Below are positions 1-10,836 of a DNA stretch of 64,000 nt, piece after piece; within the stretch, counting starts at the first letter, position 1; every line of letters starts with the position of its first letter. This DNA is from Endocalyx cinctus (lineage: Eukaryota; Ascomycota; Sordariomycetes; Amphisphaeriales; Apiosporaceae), in assembly GCA_001600455.1 (NCBI GenBank), contig BCKC01000002.1, positions 5,848,961-5,912,960 on the forward strand, in the 5' to 3' direction. The notes under the pieces are model-generated. The model saw only the letters and a program-made list of their open reading frames with translations. It did no database searches and had not been told where the DNA came from. A program made the translations under genes and the position numbers.

Positions 1-463
1 GCCGGATTGTATGCGTTTTCCATGGCCCCCATCTACGCGGCCTCTAAGTTCGGCATCGTCGGCCTAGTGCGTTCGCTCGGCGGACCCCTCGCACGGGAGG
101 GTATCACCATCGGAGGCTTAGCACCCGCTGTTCTAGGTATGTTGGTATTTTTTTATCTTTATACATATATTATTCGTCCTTCGACATGAAAGGACCCTGT
201 CAAAAAGAGACTGACTAAAAATATGTGAAAAAAAAGAAACAAATATAGCGCCTACTTCGGCTCTCTTTCGAGAAATGATCATAACCCCCATGTCGACGCT
301 GCTTCGCGGCGTGGATAGACTGGTGTCCGGCGGCGTTGCCTCTACTTCTGGTACCGTAGTCGAGATTCACGGTGAGGATATCACGGTGAGACCTGCGCAT
401 GCCTACGTGGATGATGATACACGCAAGAATATCGATATGTTTGAACAGCTTGGATATGCGTGA
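1..463 (+). CDS. Short-chain dehydrogenase/reductase, 3' part
   Basis: The window opens inside the last part of a short-chain dehydrogenase gene. The first exon, open from base 1 to 136, carries the SDR catalytic signature Tyr-x3-Lys in IYAASKFG, followed by the usual helix GLVRSL. A 112-bp intron (137-248, GTATGT...ATATAG) joins in phase to the second exon, which restores the substrate-loop region (APTSALFREM) and ends at TGA 461-463. The C-terminus GTVVEIHGEDITVRP resembles the 15-hydroxyprostaglandin-dehydrogenase-like branch of fungal SDRs, which are NAD(P)-dependent alcohol or ketone oxidoreductases. The Rossmann-fold N-terminus with the cofactor-binding glycines lies outside the window, so the substrate cannot be inferred. 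Confidence 0.85.
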
Positions 464-852
464 TCGTTTATGATCCGATTTTATGGAAATGAATAGAAGA
501 AGGGAAGTTATTATATAATAAAGGATTAAGTATTCCGAGATGACAATGTATATTTTAGGACTTAACTGTATATTTTTCCCCAGGTATACAATTGACAGTA
601 TCCTAACGGTGGTTGATGCTTCCACGACTATGTAAGATACATCTTGTGGCTCTTGATAGCGGAAGTCTTACTGTAGCTAGAAAGATAAAAGGCAAGGGAT
701 TGATGCTATTGGAAATTGAACTTTAATACCCATAATCATAATACCAGCCGGCATTCAATACTACCGGACTATTTATTTAGTTAAGGTGTATCTATTAAGT
801 ATTTATTACACAAGAGATTTGACCCATCACATATATTGTACAGTCGATATTT
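464..852. other. Intergenic, convergent 3' ends
   Basis: About 390 bp between the 3' end of the dehydrogenase gene and the 3' end of the MYST acetyltransferase gene. AT-rich and presumably 3' UTR sequence of both genes. I see no gene or repeat here. Confidence 0.6.
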
Positions 853-2985
853 TCATACCTCGCTCTCCGCCTCACCAGCGTCCCCTTCGAGTGCGTATCC
901 TTCAGCAAACCCGTCAGGATCGCATGTCCTGCTGAGGTCTATCTTGTTTTCGCGGACCCAACCTCTCAACCTCTTCTTATTGAGAAGTACCTTCTTCCTG
1001 CCGACCGTCTTCCCCTTTACCCTACCCTCCCCGTCGTTCTCCTCCCCTCCCTCATCCCGCTGTCCTCCTTCCTCCTCCTTCCCGGCATCCTGTGGGGTAT
1101 CGTCGGAGGGGGGGTCGCTTTTTTCCACGACATCCATCTCCCTCAGCACGGTGAGACAATCTTCGGGCACAATCCAAGTTTCCTTCGAGATCTCTTCTAT
1201 GTCGAGGAGGACCGTCCCGCCGCGATCGTCGCCTTCCTCGCACTCCAGGCCGAGGAGAAACCTCGCGATCTCGCCGGCCCAGAAGCGCCTGTACCCTTTC
1301 CTGCCTAGGTCGGAGATAGGCTTCTCGGGACCGCCCAGGACCTTCTCCCGCCGCGATATCTCGTACGAAACGCCCATGAGCAGGGTGCCAAGCCCCTTCC
1401 GCTGCCACGGCGGAAATACGAGGATGCAGGCGAGGTTGTTGTTGTCCCACGATATCTTCTCCTTGGAGAAGAAGCCTACGATCTGAGGTCTTGAGGAGGA
1501 CTGATCATTCTCGTAGGTTCCTGTGGGTGGCGACGAAGGGGAAGTTGGGGAAGAGGGCACTGTAGTATTATTATCGCTGGAGGCGTTAGGAATACTATTG
1601 GTATTAGGAGAAGGTTGTGATGCGGGAGGGGTGTAGACTAGGAGAAAGTAATTAAATCCGGTTACGTCGAAGAAGACGGACTTATTGTCGAGGAAGAGCT
1701 TCGCGAACAAAGAAAGGTTTTGGCAGAACAACATGTCGGTCTCGCCATCGACTTCCCACACACTCCATTCGCCTCCTTCTTGTTCCGTTGACAGAGGCAT
1801 GTCAACGGCCTTCCGCCTCTCTCGACCACCTTTCCCTTCCTTACCACTACCTGCATCGGTGTTTGTAGTGTCTCCCGTTACACCAATCTTTCTCGTCCTG
1901 GGATGCGCATATATCTTGCGTCCGGGAACGAAGGCTTTCGCCTCGCAGAAGCGCACGTGTTCCCACCACGAGATAAGTTCTCGCGAATATTTGAAGCAAC
2001 AGGGGCAGACGTACAGACGATCTACCATGGGGAGTTCCGTTTTCTCGCGTTGCCTGGCCCCGCCGACCTTCGTCTTGCTCGTCCCTCTCTTGCTGCTGCC
2101 GCCGCCGTTATCGCTGTGACGGCTGTAGTGGTTATTGTGTGTACCCGATTGCGGGTCGCTGCTGTCGCCATGCAGCACTTCCTTTCCGTAATAGGAAGGA
2201 TACCATGTCTTAAAGCAGACGTTTCCCAAGACAACCCTATCGACGTTGCGGTCCGACCGAGGGGTAGGTAGCGGTTTCAGCGCTGATTTCTTTTCAGAAG
2301 CGGCAGCGGCGCGTTTTTGAAGGGGCGTGGCGGGTATGAGTGCGGCGGGAGCAGATGAGGGCACTCGGTTCGAGTCCCTCGGTCTCCCGCGCCCTCGTTT
2401 AATGATTCTGGTCTCCGCTGTTGGTGTAGTCTGCTGGTTGAGAGAATTTGTGAGCTGTTGTTGTACTACTTCGCTTCGCGACGTGCGTCGTTTTGGAGGA
2501 GTTGGAGTTGTAGTAGTGGATGAAGCTGGTCGTATGTTTTCTTTGGATGAAGTCGAAGATGAAGTGACTTGTGCTGCTGTTTCTAATTGATTTCTAGTAT
2601 CTTCGGATGCATGCGTATGCCTCGTAGTGCGCGTTCTTGTCTTGAGAGGTTGGTCTCGTTGCCGAGGCTCCTCGTCTCGGATTTCGACCGCTTTCCCCCT
2701 ACCTCTTCCTCCTCTTGTTATGACATTTTTGGGAATAGTTTCTGCCAGCTCGTCAGCCGGGCCAGCTTCAATCCCAACTCCTATATCAGTACCAACGCGT
2801 TGGACGCGACCACTCCTTAAATGCGATGATTGTTCCTGTTGGTTGGATGCCGATTCTTCGGCGTTCACATAATAGTTTCGAGGGTTCTGTCTCGTTGAAC
2901 GACGTATCGAAGTATTCTCTGTCAGATGCGGTTCACGTATATCATCGACCGTGTCATGAGGTTTCTTTCGCTTAAGGGGGGCCAT
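853..2985 (-). CDS. MYST-family histone acetyltransferase (Sas2-like)
   Basis: Single-exon gene of 710 codons. A longer open frame continues upstream, but its first codons are non-ATG, so I use the ATG at 2985 (MAPLKRKKPH). The N-terminal half is low complexity, with an AT-hook-like KRGRGRPR near residue 197. The catalytic half has the MYST C2HC finger around residues 326-347 (CPCC...HVRFC), the catalytic-cysteine strand NLACIL, the acetyl-CoA loop QRKGLG and the PEKPISDLG motif with the expected glutamate. Two low-complexity insertions interrupt the domain, one after the finger and one just before the GFFSKEK segment. MYST enzymes acetylate lysines of histones H3/H4; in yeast Sas2 acetylates H4K16. 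Assignment to the Sas2 branch rather than Esa1 or Sas3 rests on the lack of a chromodomain and the divergent core, and is tentative. Confidence 0.88.
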   Translation of the reverse strand: MAPLKRKKPHDTVDDIREPHLTENTSIRRSTRQNPRNYYVNAEESASNQQEQSSHLRSGRVQRVGTDIGVGIEAGPADELAETIPKNVITRGGRGRGKAVEIRDEEPRQRDQPLKTRTRTTRHTHASEDTRNQLETAAQVTSSSTSSKENIRPASSTTTTPTPPKRRTSRSEVVQQQLTNSLNQQTTPTAETRIIKRGRGRPRDSNRVPSSAPAALIPATPLQKRAAAASEKKSALKPLPTPRSDRNVDRVVLGNVCFKTWYPSYYGKEVLHGDSSDPQSGTHNNHYSRHSDNGGGSSKRGTSKTKVGGARQREKTELPMVDRLYVCPCCFKYSRELISWWEHVRFCEAKAFVPGRKIYAHPRTRKIGVTGDTTNTDAGSGKEGKGGRERRKAVDMPLSTEQEGGEWSVWEVDGETDMLFCQNLSLFAKLFLDNKSVFFDVTGFNYFLLVYTPPASQPSPNTNSIPNASSDNNTTVPSSPTSPSSPPTGTYENDQSSSRPQIVGFFSKEKISWDNNNLACILVFPPWQRKGLGTLLMGVSYEISRREKVLGGPEKPISDLGRKGYRRFWAGEIARFLLGLECEEGDDRGGTVLLDIEEISKETWIVPEDCLTVLREMDVVEKSDPPSDDTPQDAGKEEEGGQRDEGGEENDGEGRVKGKTVGRKKVLLNKKRLRGWVRENKIDLSRTCDPDGFAEGYALEGDAGEAESEV

Positions 2986-4097
2986 AATAGAGAAGTCAGT
3001 TCTAGGGGTGGTACATGCTGGATATCTGTGATAGAATTTGACGAGAAGATATGATAACACGAAAAGAATTTAAAAATGAATACAGAACACCTGTCAGTTC
3101 AATCAATAATCAATAATTTCCATTTGCAGCATTAAGTCTATCTATTTAAGTATCTTGGATATTAAGTAAGTTAAGGTACTTACTTAATTTCACTATTAAG
3201 TACCTAAGCAGCCACCTAAGGTAAGTACACAGTACTACTGTAAGTAGGCTCCGTCGGGCTGATGATGTACAACCTAAGAGGTAGGTACCTACCTAGGTAG
3301 AAGGTAGGCTGGTGGGCAAGTACAGAGTAGAAAAGCTCATATTACCTAATACGACACTTGGTAAATTCACGGACCAGACGTGTCCAATCCACTTGGACAT
3401 CGCCAGCCCATCCATGACCTCTAGTTCCTATGCACGTGACATTATAGTATCTCTTACCTTACCTCCAGGGCTAGCAGCCCCCTAGTACTTAGGAGTACTA
3501 CAGTAACTCGAGATATTATAGCATTATTCATGGATCCATTCTTAAGTTTTTTTTTTTTTTTTTTTGTTTCTTTAAATATATATATGTACGTGTATTTATG
3601 GATCTCTCGATGGATTGATTATACTAGTTCGACTCTGCCATACTTCCATTTTTATTTTCATTCATGCTTCGGTCCGTAGACATTCCAATTGAGGAGCCAG
3701 GCATCCTGTAGGAACGCTTGGATCTAGCCATGTTCTTCCCTTCTTGGTTATTCATCTATTATAGCAAATAGCAAATGTGAACTACCTTGCTTTCCGACCT
3801 AGTGATAAACATAAAAGAATTACATGCCTGTGACTATCCTCTCTCGATGCCTTCGACTCTAACCCTACAGCATCATACACACGTATGATCTTGGGGCTGA
3901 ACATCACGCGAGACTGCAAGGAATAGACAGGAACAACGCCGAAAGAAAAAGGCAAATTTTAAATCGACTATTCCCCGTCTTGCTTAAGAATATCAAATTA
4001 CACGTATGTTGCAAAGCAAAAAAAACCAAAGGAGGTGTCAAGTGTTTTGCTTCTCCCGTTGGTGAATTAACCTCCCGTCTACAAATCGATATTATTC
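2986..4097. repeat. Intergenic region with TACCTAGGTA-type palindromic repeats
   Basis: Upstream region of the MYST gene and 3' region of rpn3. Between about 3160 and 3340 short palindromic words built on CCTAGG, GGTACC and TTAAGTA recur (CCTAAG, TACCTACCTAGGTAG). A run of T occupies roughly 3547-3565. No open frame of interest is seen. The same words recur at 6540-6740. Confidence 0.55.
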
Positions 4098-5652
4098 TTA
4101 CATGCCGTCGAAGTCGCCGCCTAGGTCATCCTCGTCCAGGTCGCCCTCTTGTATCTCCTTGGCCATCTCCCGTTCTCGTTCGCGTGCTTCCTGAGCATTT
4201 TTGAGTTCGAGTCGGTGTTGGTTCATCGGAAAGCGCATAGCCTAATTTAGCCATACAGTTAGAATAGTTTACGAGGGAGGGCTAAAAAAAAATCATGGGT
4301 AGAAATAGATTGACATACCTTGACGCTCTCGTCGTGCAATGCTAAACAAGCTCGGATACGATCGTGGAAGGCTTCGCTCGGCTCTCTGGTAGCGTACACG
4401 TCGCCGACCTCTTTGCTCTTCATGAAACCTCGCTCCCGATCTAACGTCGCCTCGATGACACCATCGCGAATGGCCTTAGCTACGATATACTCGGCGCTCT
4501 CCTCACTGCCTAGATGCAGCCGGATACAGATGTCTCGTAGAGAAATACGACTGTAGCTCAAGCTCATCATACGGATACCCGTCTTGATTACGTTTTGGCG
4601 TAGACGCAGGATAAGCGAGTAAGTACCATCCCGTGTGAAGGTATCGGCGTGATCTGCGATCGTAGTTTCGAAGTCCTCGAGGTTGCCTACTCGCACAGCC
4701 TGGACCAGGAGGAAATACGGATGCAGCGCCTGTTCCATAGTGGGCACTCTGAACGTTGCCCTCTCGGGAATATCGCCCATAAGAAGCTCCACTACTAGCA
4801 GGAGCTTCTGGGCCGAGAGTGCAAAGCCGAGGGCACACGAACTCGCAGGAGCCTTCCGAGTGGCGGCGGTAAGATGTTCGTGTGCCTCCGTGTATCGGAG
4901 TTGAACAGCGCGGATCCGACCCAAATAGTACAGAAAGCGGGCCACCTGGTTATTCGCCGCGTTATCGGGGAACTGCGTGTGGGACACGAGAAGGTCTGCC
5001 TGGGAGATGTGTGACGTGAGCAGGTAATTACGAAGAAGGAGAACGATGACCGAGGCCTGGGTATCGATGTCCTTCCTCAGGACGGCTGTCCGGAGGGCTG
5101 TAAGTAAGGTTGGCCGGATAGAGACGATGGGGGAGTGGGGGGACGGGGGAAGAGGTGCAAGCTGTTCGCAGAAGAGGGAGTAGTAGAAGTAAACCTTGGC
5201 AGAGAGGGAGTCCAGAGTGCGGCGGTTTAGGGAATGGATGCGATCAGATAGCTGCTTAGAGAACTCGGCACCACGTCGATATTGCTTTGAATCAAAAAGG
5301 GTAACTTGAACTAAGATACTCAAGAAGATATCGATCTCAGGAATTATATCCTTTCCGGTTTCCTTCTTAGCGCCATTCTTAGTCAAAGCTTTGGGCTCGC
5401 TATCAATATCCATCTCCGAACCTGTCTGGCGACCTAAGGACATATCTCCCTTTCCGATGGCGGAGAGGATCTGCTTAGCCACGCCAGCGGAGGAGCTAGC
5501 AGGAGAGAATGTCTCGGCGATGACCTGGCCGAGGATATCTGGTGTGAGGCGTTTTCGGAGGGAAGAGATGGACCGGAGAGCCCTTAGGGAAAATCGAGCG
5601 TCGAATAAAGCTACGGCGCGATCGAGTAATGCAAAGTTACTCTTGATATCTA

Positions 5653-5685
<33 letters not shown>

Positions 5686-6038
5686 TTGCAGAAATTAGCG
5701 GCGGTTAAACGGCGACTTAGATATATGGGTAACAACGATACTCATGACGTACCTGCGATAGTCTGGGTGACGGGATCTACTTTGATATCCGAATCCTGAG
5801 CCTTATCCGAATCGTCCATGTTGAGGTCTCCATCAGCATCGGCAGGTGGCGGCTGAGAAGATTGTTTTGTCGTTTTGGATGGGGGAACAACTACCGTCAT
5901 ATCTTCTCCTTCTTTAACACCTTTCTTGCCTTTTCCCTTCATCGCGGATTTCTCGTCCGTCATGTCGACGTCTTGGTTTTTCCTAACACCGTTCTCGACC
6001 GGTTCCTTCCCGTTTGAATGAGGCGTCTTTCCAGGCAT
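4098..6038 (-). CDS. rpn3: 26S proteasome regulatory subunit Rpn3 (PSMD3 homologue)
   Basis: Three exons on the minus strand (6038-5753, 5649-4319, 4241-4098; introns 103 and 77 bp) sum to 1761 bases, giving 586 residues. The joins restore family sequence: DIKSNFALLDRA across the first and DESVKAMRFPMNQHRLE across the second. The N-terminus is charged and low complexity (KGKGKKGVKEG). The central part is helical repeat, and the C-terminal third is a PCI domain (MMSLSYSRISLRDICIRL and a helix before KSKEVGDVY) followed by a charged tail ending GDLDEDDLGGDFDGM. Rpn3 is a non-ATPase scaffold subunit of the 19S lid, in nucleus and cytoplasm. The first intron contains a long TA dinucleotide run. 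Confidence 0.95.
5654..5686. repeat. TA microsatellite within the first rpn3 intron
   Basis: A nearly pure TA run fills the acceptor side of the 103-bp first intron of rpn3 (5650-5752). The 3' splice site is the ATATAG directly next to it, so length change here would move the branch-to-acceptor spacing. Confidence 0.8.
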
Positions 6039-7250
6039 AATGCGAGTTCCGGCCTGTTCTGGATGGATGGTTAAGAAAAGAAAAGAGGAAAAAAGGAAAT
6101 AGAAAGAAGGAAGAAAAAAGACTGGGTTGAGGACAATAAATCAAATAAATGATCTATTTAATTGATAATATCGGTGATCGAATAGATGTTTTTTCTTGAT
6201 TCAAGTTAGGTAAAATCGAGATGGATGAATGGATGGATGCGTTGTTGTTGTTGTTGATGATGATGACGATGAAGATGATGATGACCGAAGAGTAATGAAG
6301 GGGTCTTGTGTGTGTAAAACGAAGTAATATGGAATGATAAGTTACAGTTAGGTGCGATTTACTAACAGTAGTTTGAATGATTCGCGCAGCGCGATACTCC
6401 GGACTTGTATTCCTTACTAAAAATGCTAGATAGGCAGTTCTCGGTCTACGTAAGTAAAGTATTATTGGATATTTTTGGAGGGAGAGAGGGTGAGAGAGGG
6501 CTAAGCGTAAGGTACTGTTCGTATTAGGTAAGAAAGCTGGAGGCGCCTATATATACTATGTACCTTAGGTACCTACCTAACCTACCTGCCTACTACCTAA
6601 GGTAGTACCTACTGTACAGTACCTAAGTTAAGTACCTAGGTAAATGATCAGTACAGAGCACTTTACATAGTAGCTGATAGAGATAATAAAAAGTCTTCCT
6701 TTAGTTGTTTACCTAGTTACGTACCTAGGTAAGTAGTTATGATACTATCAAATATTATATAATTATCAATATTTGGATATCCAGAGTGAACTTAAAGAAA
6801 ATATAATACGATGAGCCGATGACATACCGTACGTGTACATACCTAAGAAGTACTCCGTCAGTCCGTCAGCTACAGTTTTACCTATTCTTACTATTATTAC
6901 CAGTTTAAGTGGGTACCTATCCGCTATATTATTCTATGTCATGCTGTAATTTACTGCTTTTGGTGTGTGTTATACTGGCCTAAAAAGCCCGTGATAGGAT
7001 CTATACGTAGGTCAGTTGCTGTTGTCAATGGTCATGCTGCTTTTAATCTGACAGCCCTAAGTCTACACTAGTTAGAGCTGCAACCTAATACCTACATAGA
7101 GGTACCTTATATATGGATGTACATAGTAGTAAGTATTTTTTACACACAAACGAATAAAATTGCATAACTTTGTGCCATTTTATGCCGTATGGAAATTAGT
7201 GCATACACCGTAACGTCCATACACTACAAGGTTATCATCCAGCATATGGG
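6039..7250. repeat. rpn3 upstream region; GTT/GAT trinucleotide runs and palindromic repeats
   Basis: The 5' flank of rpn3. About 6240-6290 holds GTT and GAT trinucleotide runs. From 6540 to 6740 and again near 7080-7130 there are dense CCTAGGTA/GGTACCTA palindromes like those at 3160-3340. No convincing gene. Core promoter elements cannot be assigned. Confidence 0.5.
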
Positions 7251-7990
7251 CTGCTAATCCCAGGCGGGAACATCTTTATTAGAGTCAGGATGCATTAATT
7301 CAACAATCATTAAGTCGAACAGGATTCTAGTTCTCATATTATCATTGTAAAAGAGAGCCACAGCAACCGAGATGTTGACCAAAAAAGCTTGTTGAGCTTC
7401 ATCATAGTCAAATTCATTCCAAGGCATATTATGGGGACCAGCTCCAAACTAAACAACTATTGCAATGATACCGTCTGTCCATATATCGTTTTTGATAGCG
7501 CACCATACCGGATATTTTATTTACAGAAAAAATGCTCGTCTTCATCCGTACCAGGTTCACTTATGTGAAAGATCATATTATCATCTCTTGCTCTATTGAT
7601 TTTGGCCTTCAATTCGGCCCAGGCTTGTTCGATAGGGAAGATTTGACAAGCGTGGGTTTTGTTTAAAAAGTTCAGGTGAAGTATTTCCAGCCCCGAGCCA
7701 AGCGCCATCTCTCACACCTGTCCAAAATACTTCATCTTTGAGGTGAAAAGAGAGGTGTAGTTGTCAAGATGAAACTCTAGCCTTGTTAACGATTACTTGT
7801 GCGGATTGAAGTGACCAGAAATCTACTTGAGCATGGGCACGTACCTTAGTAAAAATGGTCCTCGAGCCATGGACCACCCAAATGGCTTCTGCGCTCGAAG
7901 CAGAAATGTAACTAAGTTTGATCCTCGCTAAAAGGCCTTACTTCTCATGTAGCTCCGCGGAGACGAAGGGGGTCATCTCCCTCCGTACGT
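7250..7990 (-). pseudogene. Decayed unidentified coding region
   Basis: On the minus strand two overlapping stretches look protein-coding but do not join. One frame from about 7708 to 7517 includes FPIEQAWAELKAK and HISEPGTDEDEHFF. A second segment from 7448 to 7254 reads FGAGPHNMPWNEFDYDEAQQ and ends PDSNKDVPAWD before a stop. A possible intron between them (GTAAAT at 7524, TTTAG at 7449) gives the wrong phase. In another frame, 7740-7570 reads FWTGVRDGAWLGAGNTSPEL. I recognise no family. The pattern of alternating good frames suggests an old, frameshifted gene. A real small gene with unusual splicing is the alternative. Confidence 0.3.
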
Positions 7991-8119
7991 ATCTCACGCC
8001 ACCGAGCATCATTTAAGAATCATATTAAATTTATGAGTTTAAAAATACTAGGGGGCTGAGAATAAACTAGCAGCGAGAAGGTAGTAAGTCCTTACATCTC
8101 ACTTGGCGCAAGGAGGCTC

Positions 8120-8139
8120 TTTTTTTTTTTTTTTTTTTT
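8120..8139. repeat. Poly-T run
   Basis: A run of about 20 T bases. It could be the tail of an old retroposed sequence on the minus strand or simple sequence. Nothing else supports either. Confidence 0.6.
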
Positions 8140-8499
8140 AGTTAAAAATCACTACACCACACGTTGTAGAGCTAGGCTCCGAAAGATCTAAGAAGCTGCA
8201 ATATTCAATCCGCCGATGCGACTGTTGCCTCCGCTGGACTTGATTGGATAGTTAACAGTGGCTGAATATAGCAGGTTGGGCTCCCTGTTAGTCCTGGTAG
8301 GTGAGATGATAATTGAGTTTCAAATACGGTTAGACAGCACAAAGAAATACTATTGAATTAGGGTGTATTTGGCAAATACAGTAAATTATAACGTACGGCC
8401 TAGAGCAACACACAACCATCGAACGCCAATCAAGCATGTCAGAATTTCTCCAGTGAAGTTCCAGCCTGGCAACAGGTAGGCTCTGATTTTCCTCATACC

Positions 8500-9640
8500 G
8501 AGATTGTGCATCATCGCCGGTGGTACAAACTTGTTGGTAAGGCACTCGCCATCCTCTTATTTCACTCTGGCGATTTTTACGATGCTCGATATAGGAGCTT
8601 AGGTCTTTTTCCTTTTTGTAACTTATTGCCCCTAATCTTGGCGTTTCCCCTACTAGCGGCACCGCAAGGCCGTGGTGCAGCTCCGTGAAGGACGATGGCC
8701 TGCCACTAGAATTGAGCCGGGCTTGGGGCACTGCTGACAATATGATACTTCATCGAGCCGATAGGAATCAAAGATGGAACTTCGCTTGACCTCCTCAACG
8801 TGTCTGTGGGGCCTATATTTGAAAAGAAAGCTATCCGAGCTGTGCTAAATCTGTGCTTGGAGTGGTTTGATAATTCTGGGATTTCTTTAGGGCCTGAGGC
8901 GATAAGAACGAAGTTGTAGACTTACAAGATCACAACACCTCCATATTCTATGCTCTCGACATGACAGACAAAGATACTATAGCAAAGATTTACTTCTTCT
9001 CGAAGTATCAGGCTAGAGCATAGAGAGTGTCTGATGTAGAGGTACTTATGTGGTATTAGCTTTATTAAGTAATATGTTATTCCTTTAGCTGAAAGTATTA
9101 TATTTATGTATTTTAAGCTATTTAGGAATGATTGTTAATGATTGTTTTCCTCCTTCTTAACTGCAGAAAGTTAAGGACTTATATACCTAGTAAAACTTAG
9201 GTAGCCTTAATTCTTTAGGCAGCTGAGCTTACCTAGAAGTGTCTTTCAACTTCTAGGATCCTCACTTACATATGTAATCAACAGTACCCCTTACGCTACC
9301 CAAGACAGTCTGAGGGCACTATCTACCGCTTGCAACTGCTTAAGCGATATAGAAGGCCTCGAGCATGAAATACTAGCTATTGATCTGATTTGTCCGTCAC
9401 GGTAGAAAATTTATCTACGTTGCCGCGAAACAGATTTCGACTCGGTGAAATACATCATGACCCTTGGCGGTCGAATTAACAACCCAAACTTGCGGCAAGG
9501 ATTTGACCACCTCCGCAGCTTGTAGAACACCCTTTTCGCAACGTATGAAAATAGCCCATTATGGAAAGTTCACCACCGCATAGCGGGTATGCTCTACAGC
9601 GTCGAGTTGAGGCTCGGTGACCCAATTCGACCATATTAAT
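8500..9640 (+). pseudogene. DMATS-type aromatic prenyltransferase pseudogene, split by an LTR-like insertion
   Basis: Plus-strand relic of a dimethylallyl-tryptophan-synthase-type prenyltransferase, an enzyme family that transfers a prenyl group to indole or other aromatic rings in fungal secondary metabolism. Recognisable pieces in order: RRWYKLVGKALAILLFHSG (8512-), KDDGLPLELSRAWGT (8688-), YFIEPIGIKDGTSLDLL (8746-), TSIFYALDMTDKDTIAKIYF (8937-), VSDVEVL up to 9048, then after the inserted element YATQDSLRALS, LEHEILAIDLICPS, KIYLR, DFDSVKYIMTLGGR and HRIAGMLYSVELRLGDPIRP. Frame changes occur between pieces. In-frame stops at 8743-8745 and 9021-9023, and further TAGs after PSR and before NTLF, show it is dead. 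Several stops are explained by C-to-T or G-to-A changes. The N-terminus and the usual C-terminal domain are missing or unrecognisable. Confidence 0.75.
9049..9263 (+). mobile_element. Solo-LTR-like element, copy A (complete)
   Basis: A 215-bp element beginning TGTGGTATTAGC and ending CTAGGATCCTC(A). It is flanked by ACTTA on both sides (9044-9048 and 9264-9268), either a 5-bp duplication or a 4-bp CTTA duplication if the element ends in CA. It contains TTATATACC, possibly a TATA box. It sits inside the DMATS pseudogene: removing the element plus one duplication joins VSDVEVL to TYVINS in one frame, so this was a clean insertion. Ends TG...CA without terminal inverted repeats fit a solo LTR of a retrotransposon. 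No internal coding region of the parent element is present in the window. Confidence 0.75.
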
Positions 9641-10563
9641 AACCATCTTCATCCATTACGCCTTGCCGCCTCTTTTTCCTCAAAGAGTAGTACTTCCACT
9701 TCCTATCTGTTTCCACCGTAATATCATCAAATAGTCCGATGACGCTGAGGCAATGGGCCAGTCTCTTCGCCTCTCGCGAAACTGACGTGAAACTTTCCAG
9801 TCCGATAGACGCTTTTACCAGTACGGGGTGGCGTTCTACTAGGACCTCCGTTTTGAGGACCAACATTTAGCGTCACCCCCCTTGCTTCGTTTTCCTCCGG
9901 AATCCGCTCCTGGGCTCTGTTCGCCTGCATTGCCGTGTTCTAGACCTCGTTGTCGGGACTTTGGGTCGCGAGTCACGAACTTGCGCCGGAACTTGTCGCC
10001 CGACAGTTTAACTTTGTCTTTTCAAGTATATAATTTCCCAAGCCACCGCACTGGCAGAATTTGCACATCGTTCCCCTATGGAGCAAGACCGTGAGCAGAC
10101 AGCCCCCAACTTTACCATGATGCTGAACTTTCGGCGCCAAGAAGCGAAGCCCGGCGCAACTGGAGAAGAGGCGCTGACTTAGGATCGTCAAGATCTGGAC
10201 TCCGATCAACGGCATCTAGAGCGTGGTCGGATGCGAGCTTCCGATTACTGAGTAAGGAGTGGTTACAATGTATCCGCGATACTTGTAATGTGAAATAGGG
10301 AATATGCATATTAGATTAGGAATCCTAGATACCTCGTTCACTGGATTGGCGACACAATTCGGCGTATACCTTTTTGTACTATGCAGGTGGCGTATCGTGG
10401 TAACTTTTCAGGCAGTACTCAGGCAGTACACAGACCCTCAAGCCGATGTGCTGAGACTAGCTCGAATCCTACCCTTAACCGAATTAAGCCTTCAATACGT
10501 ATCTTAAGTAGATGCCGAAACAGTGGAAGTCTCAATGGAGGACAGGGAAATGCCCAATCGTAG

Positions 10564-10600
<37 letters not shown>

Positions 10601-10836
10601 ACATCCGTGTATTTCTGGATCACTCTTAACCAGTGTGTCCATCTCCTGGTTCGTATATTTACAAGGGCGAAGAAGGGAAAGATGTAAAAAATCCCAATTA
10701 CAAAAGACGATGAAAAGTATAATACATTAGTATTTGCCACAGTTTTCTTCAATTACTATTCAACTCGACGTCCACCTCTGCGGCCCACCAAAAAGCTCCT
10801 ATTACCGCCGCTGCAGACAATCCAACGGTTCAGCTT
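9641..10836. repeat. Intergenic with TA microsatellite
   Basis: Region between the prenyltransferase relic and the 3' end of the monooxygenase gene. A TA run occupies about 10566-10596. Several short open frames exist on both strands (for example minus 9866-9636 with SVSREAKRLAHCLSVIGLF), but none shows a family motif or supporting structure. I call no gene here. Confidence 0.5.

Noticed and set aside
2346..2385. GGTTCGAGTCCC resembling a tRNA T-arm
   Set aside because: Inside the MYST acetyltransferase coding sequence, with no cloverleaf around it.
836..2872. Several long plus-strand open frames over the MYST gene
   Set aside because: They are antisense shadows of a GC-rich real gene with clear MYST motifs.
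7517..7708. Tc1/mariner transposase fragment suggested by FPIEQAWAELK
   Set aside because: Only a short resemblance to the PIE(H)xW motif, with no DDE core, terminal inverted repeats or TA duplication nearby.
9049..9263. Interpretation of the 215-bp family as a MITE with terminal inverted repeats
   Set aside because: The ends TGTGGTATTAG and GGATCCTCA are not inverted copies. TG...CA ends and a 4-5-bp duplication fit an LTR better.
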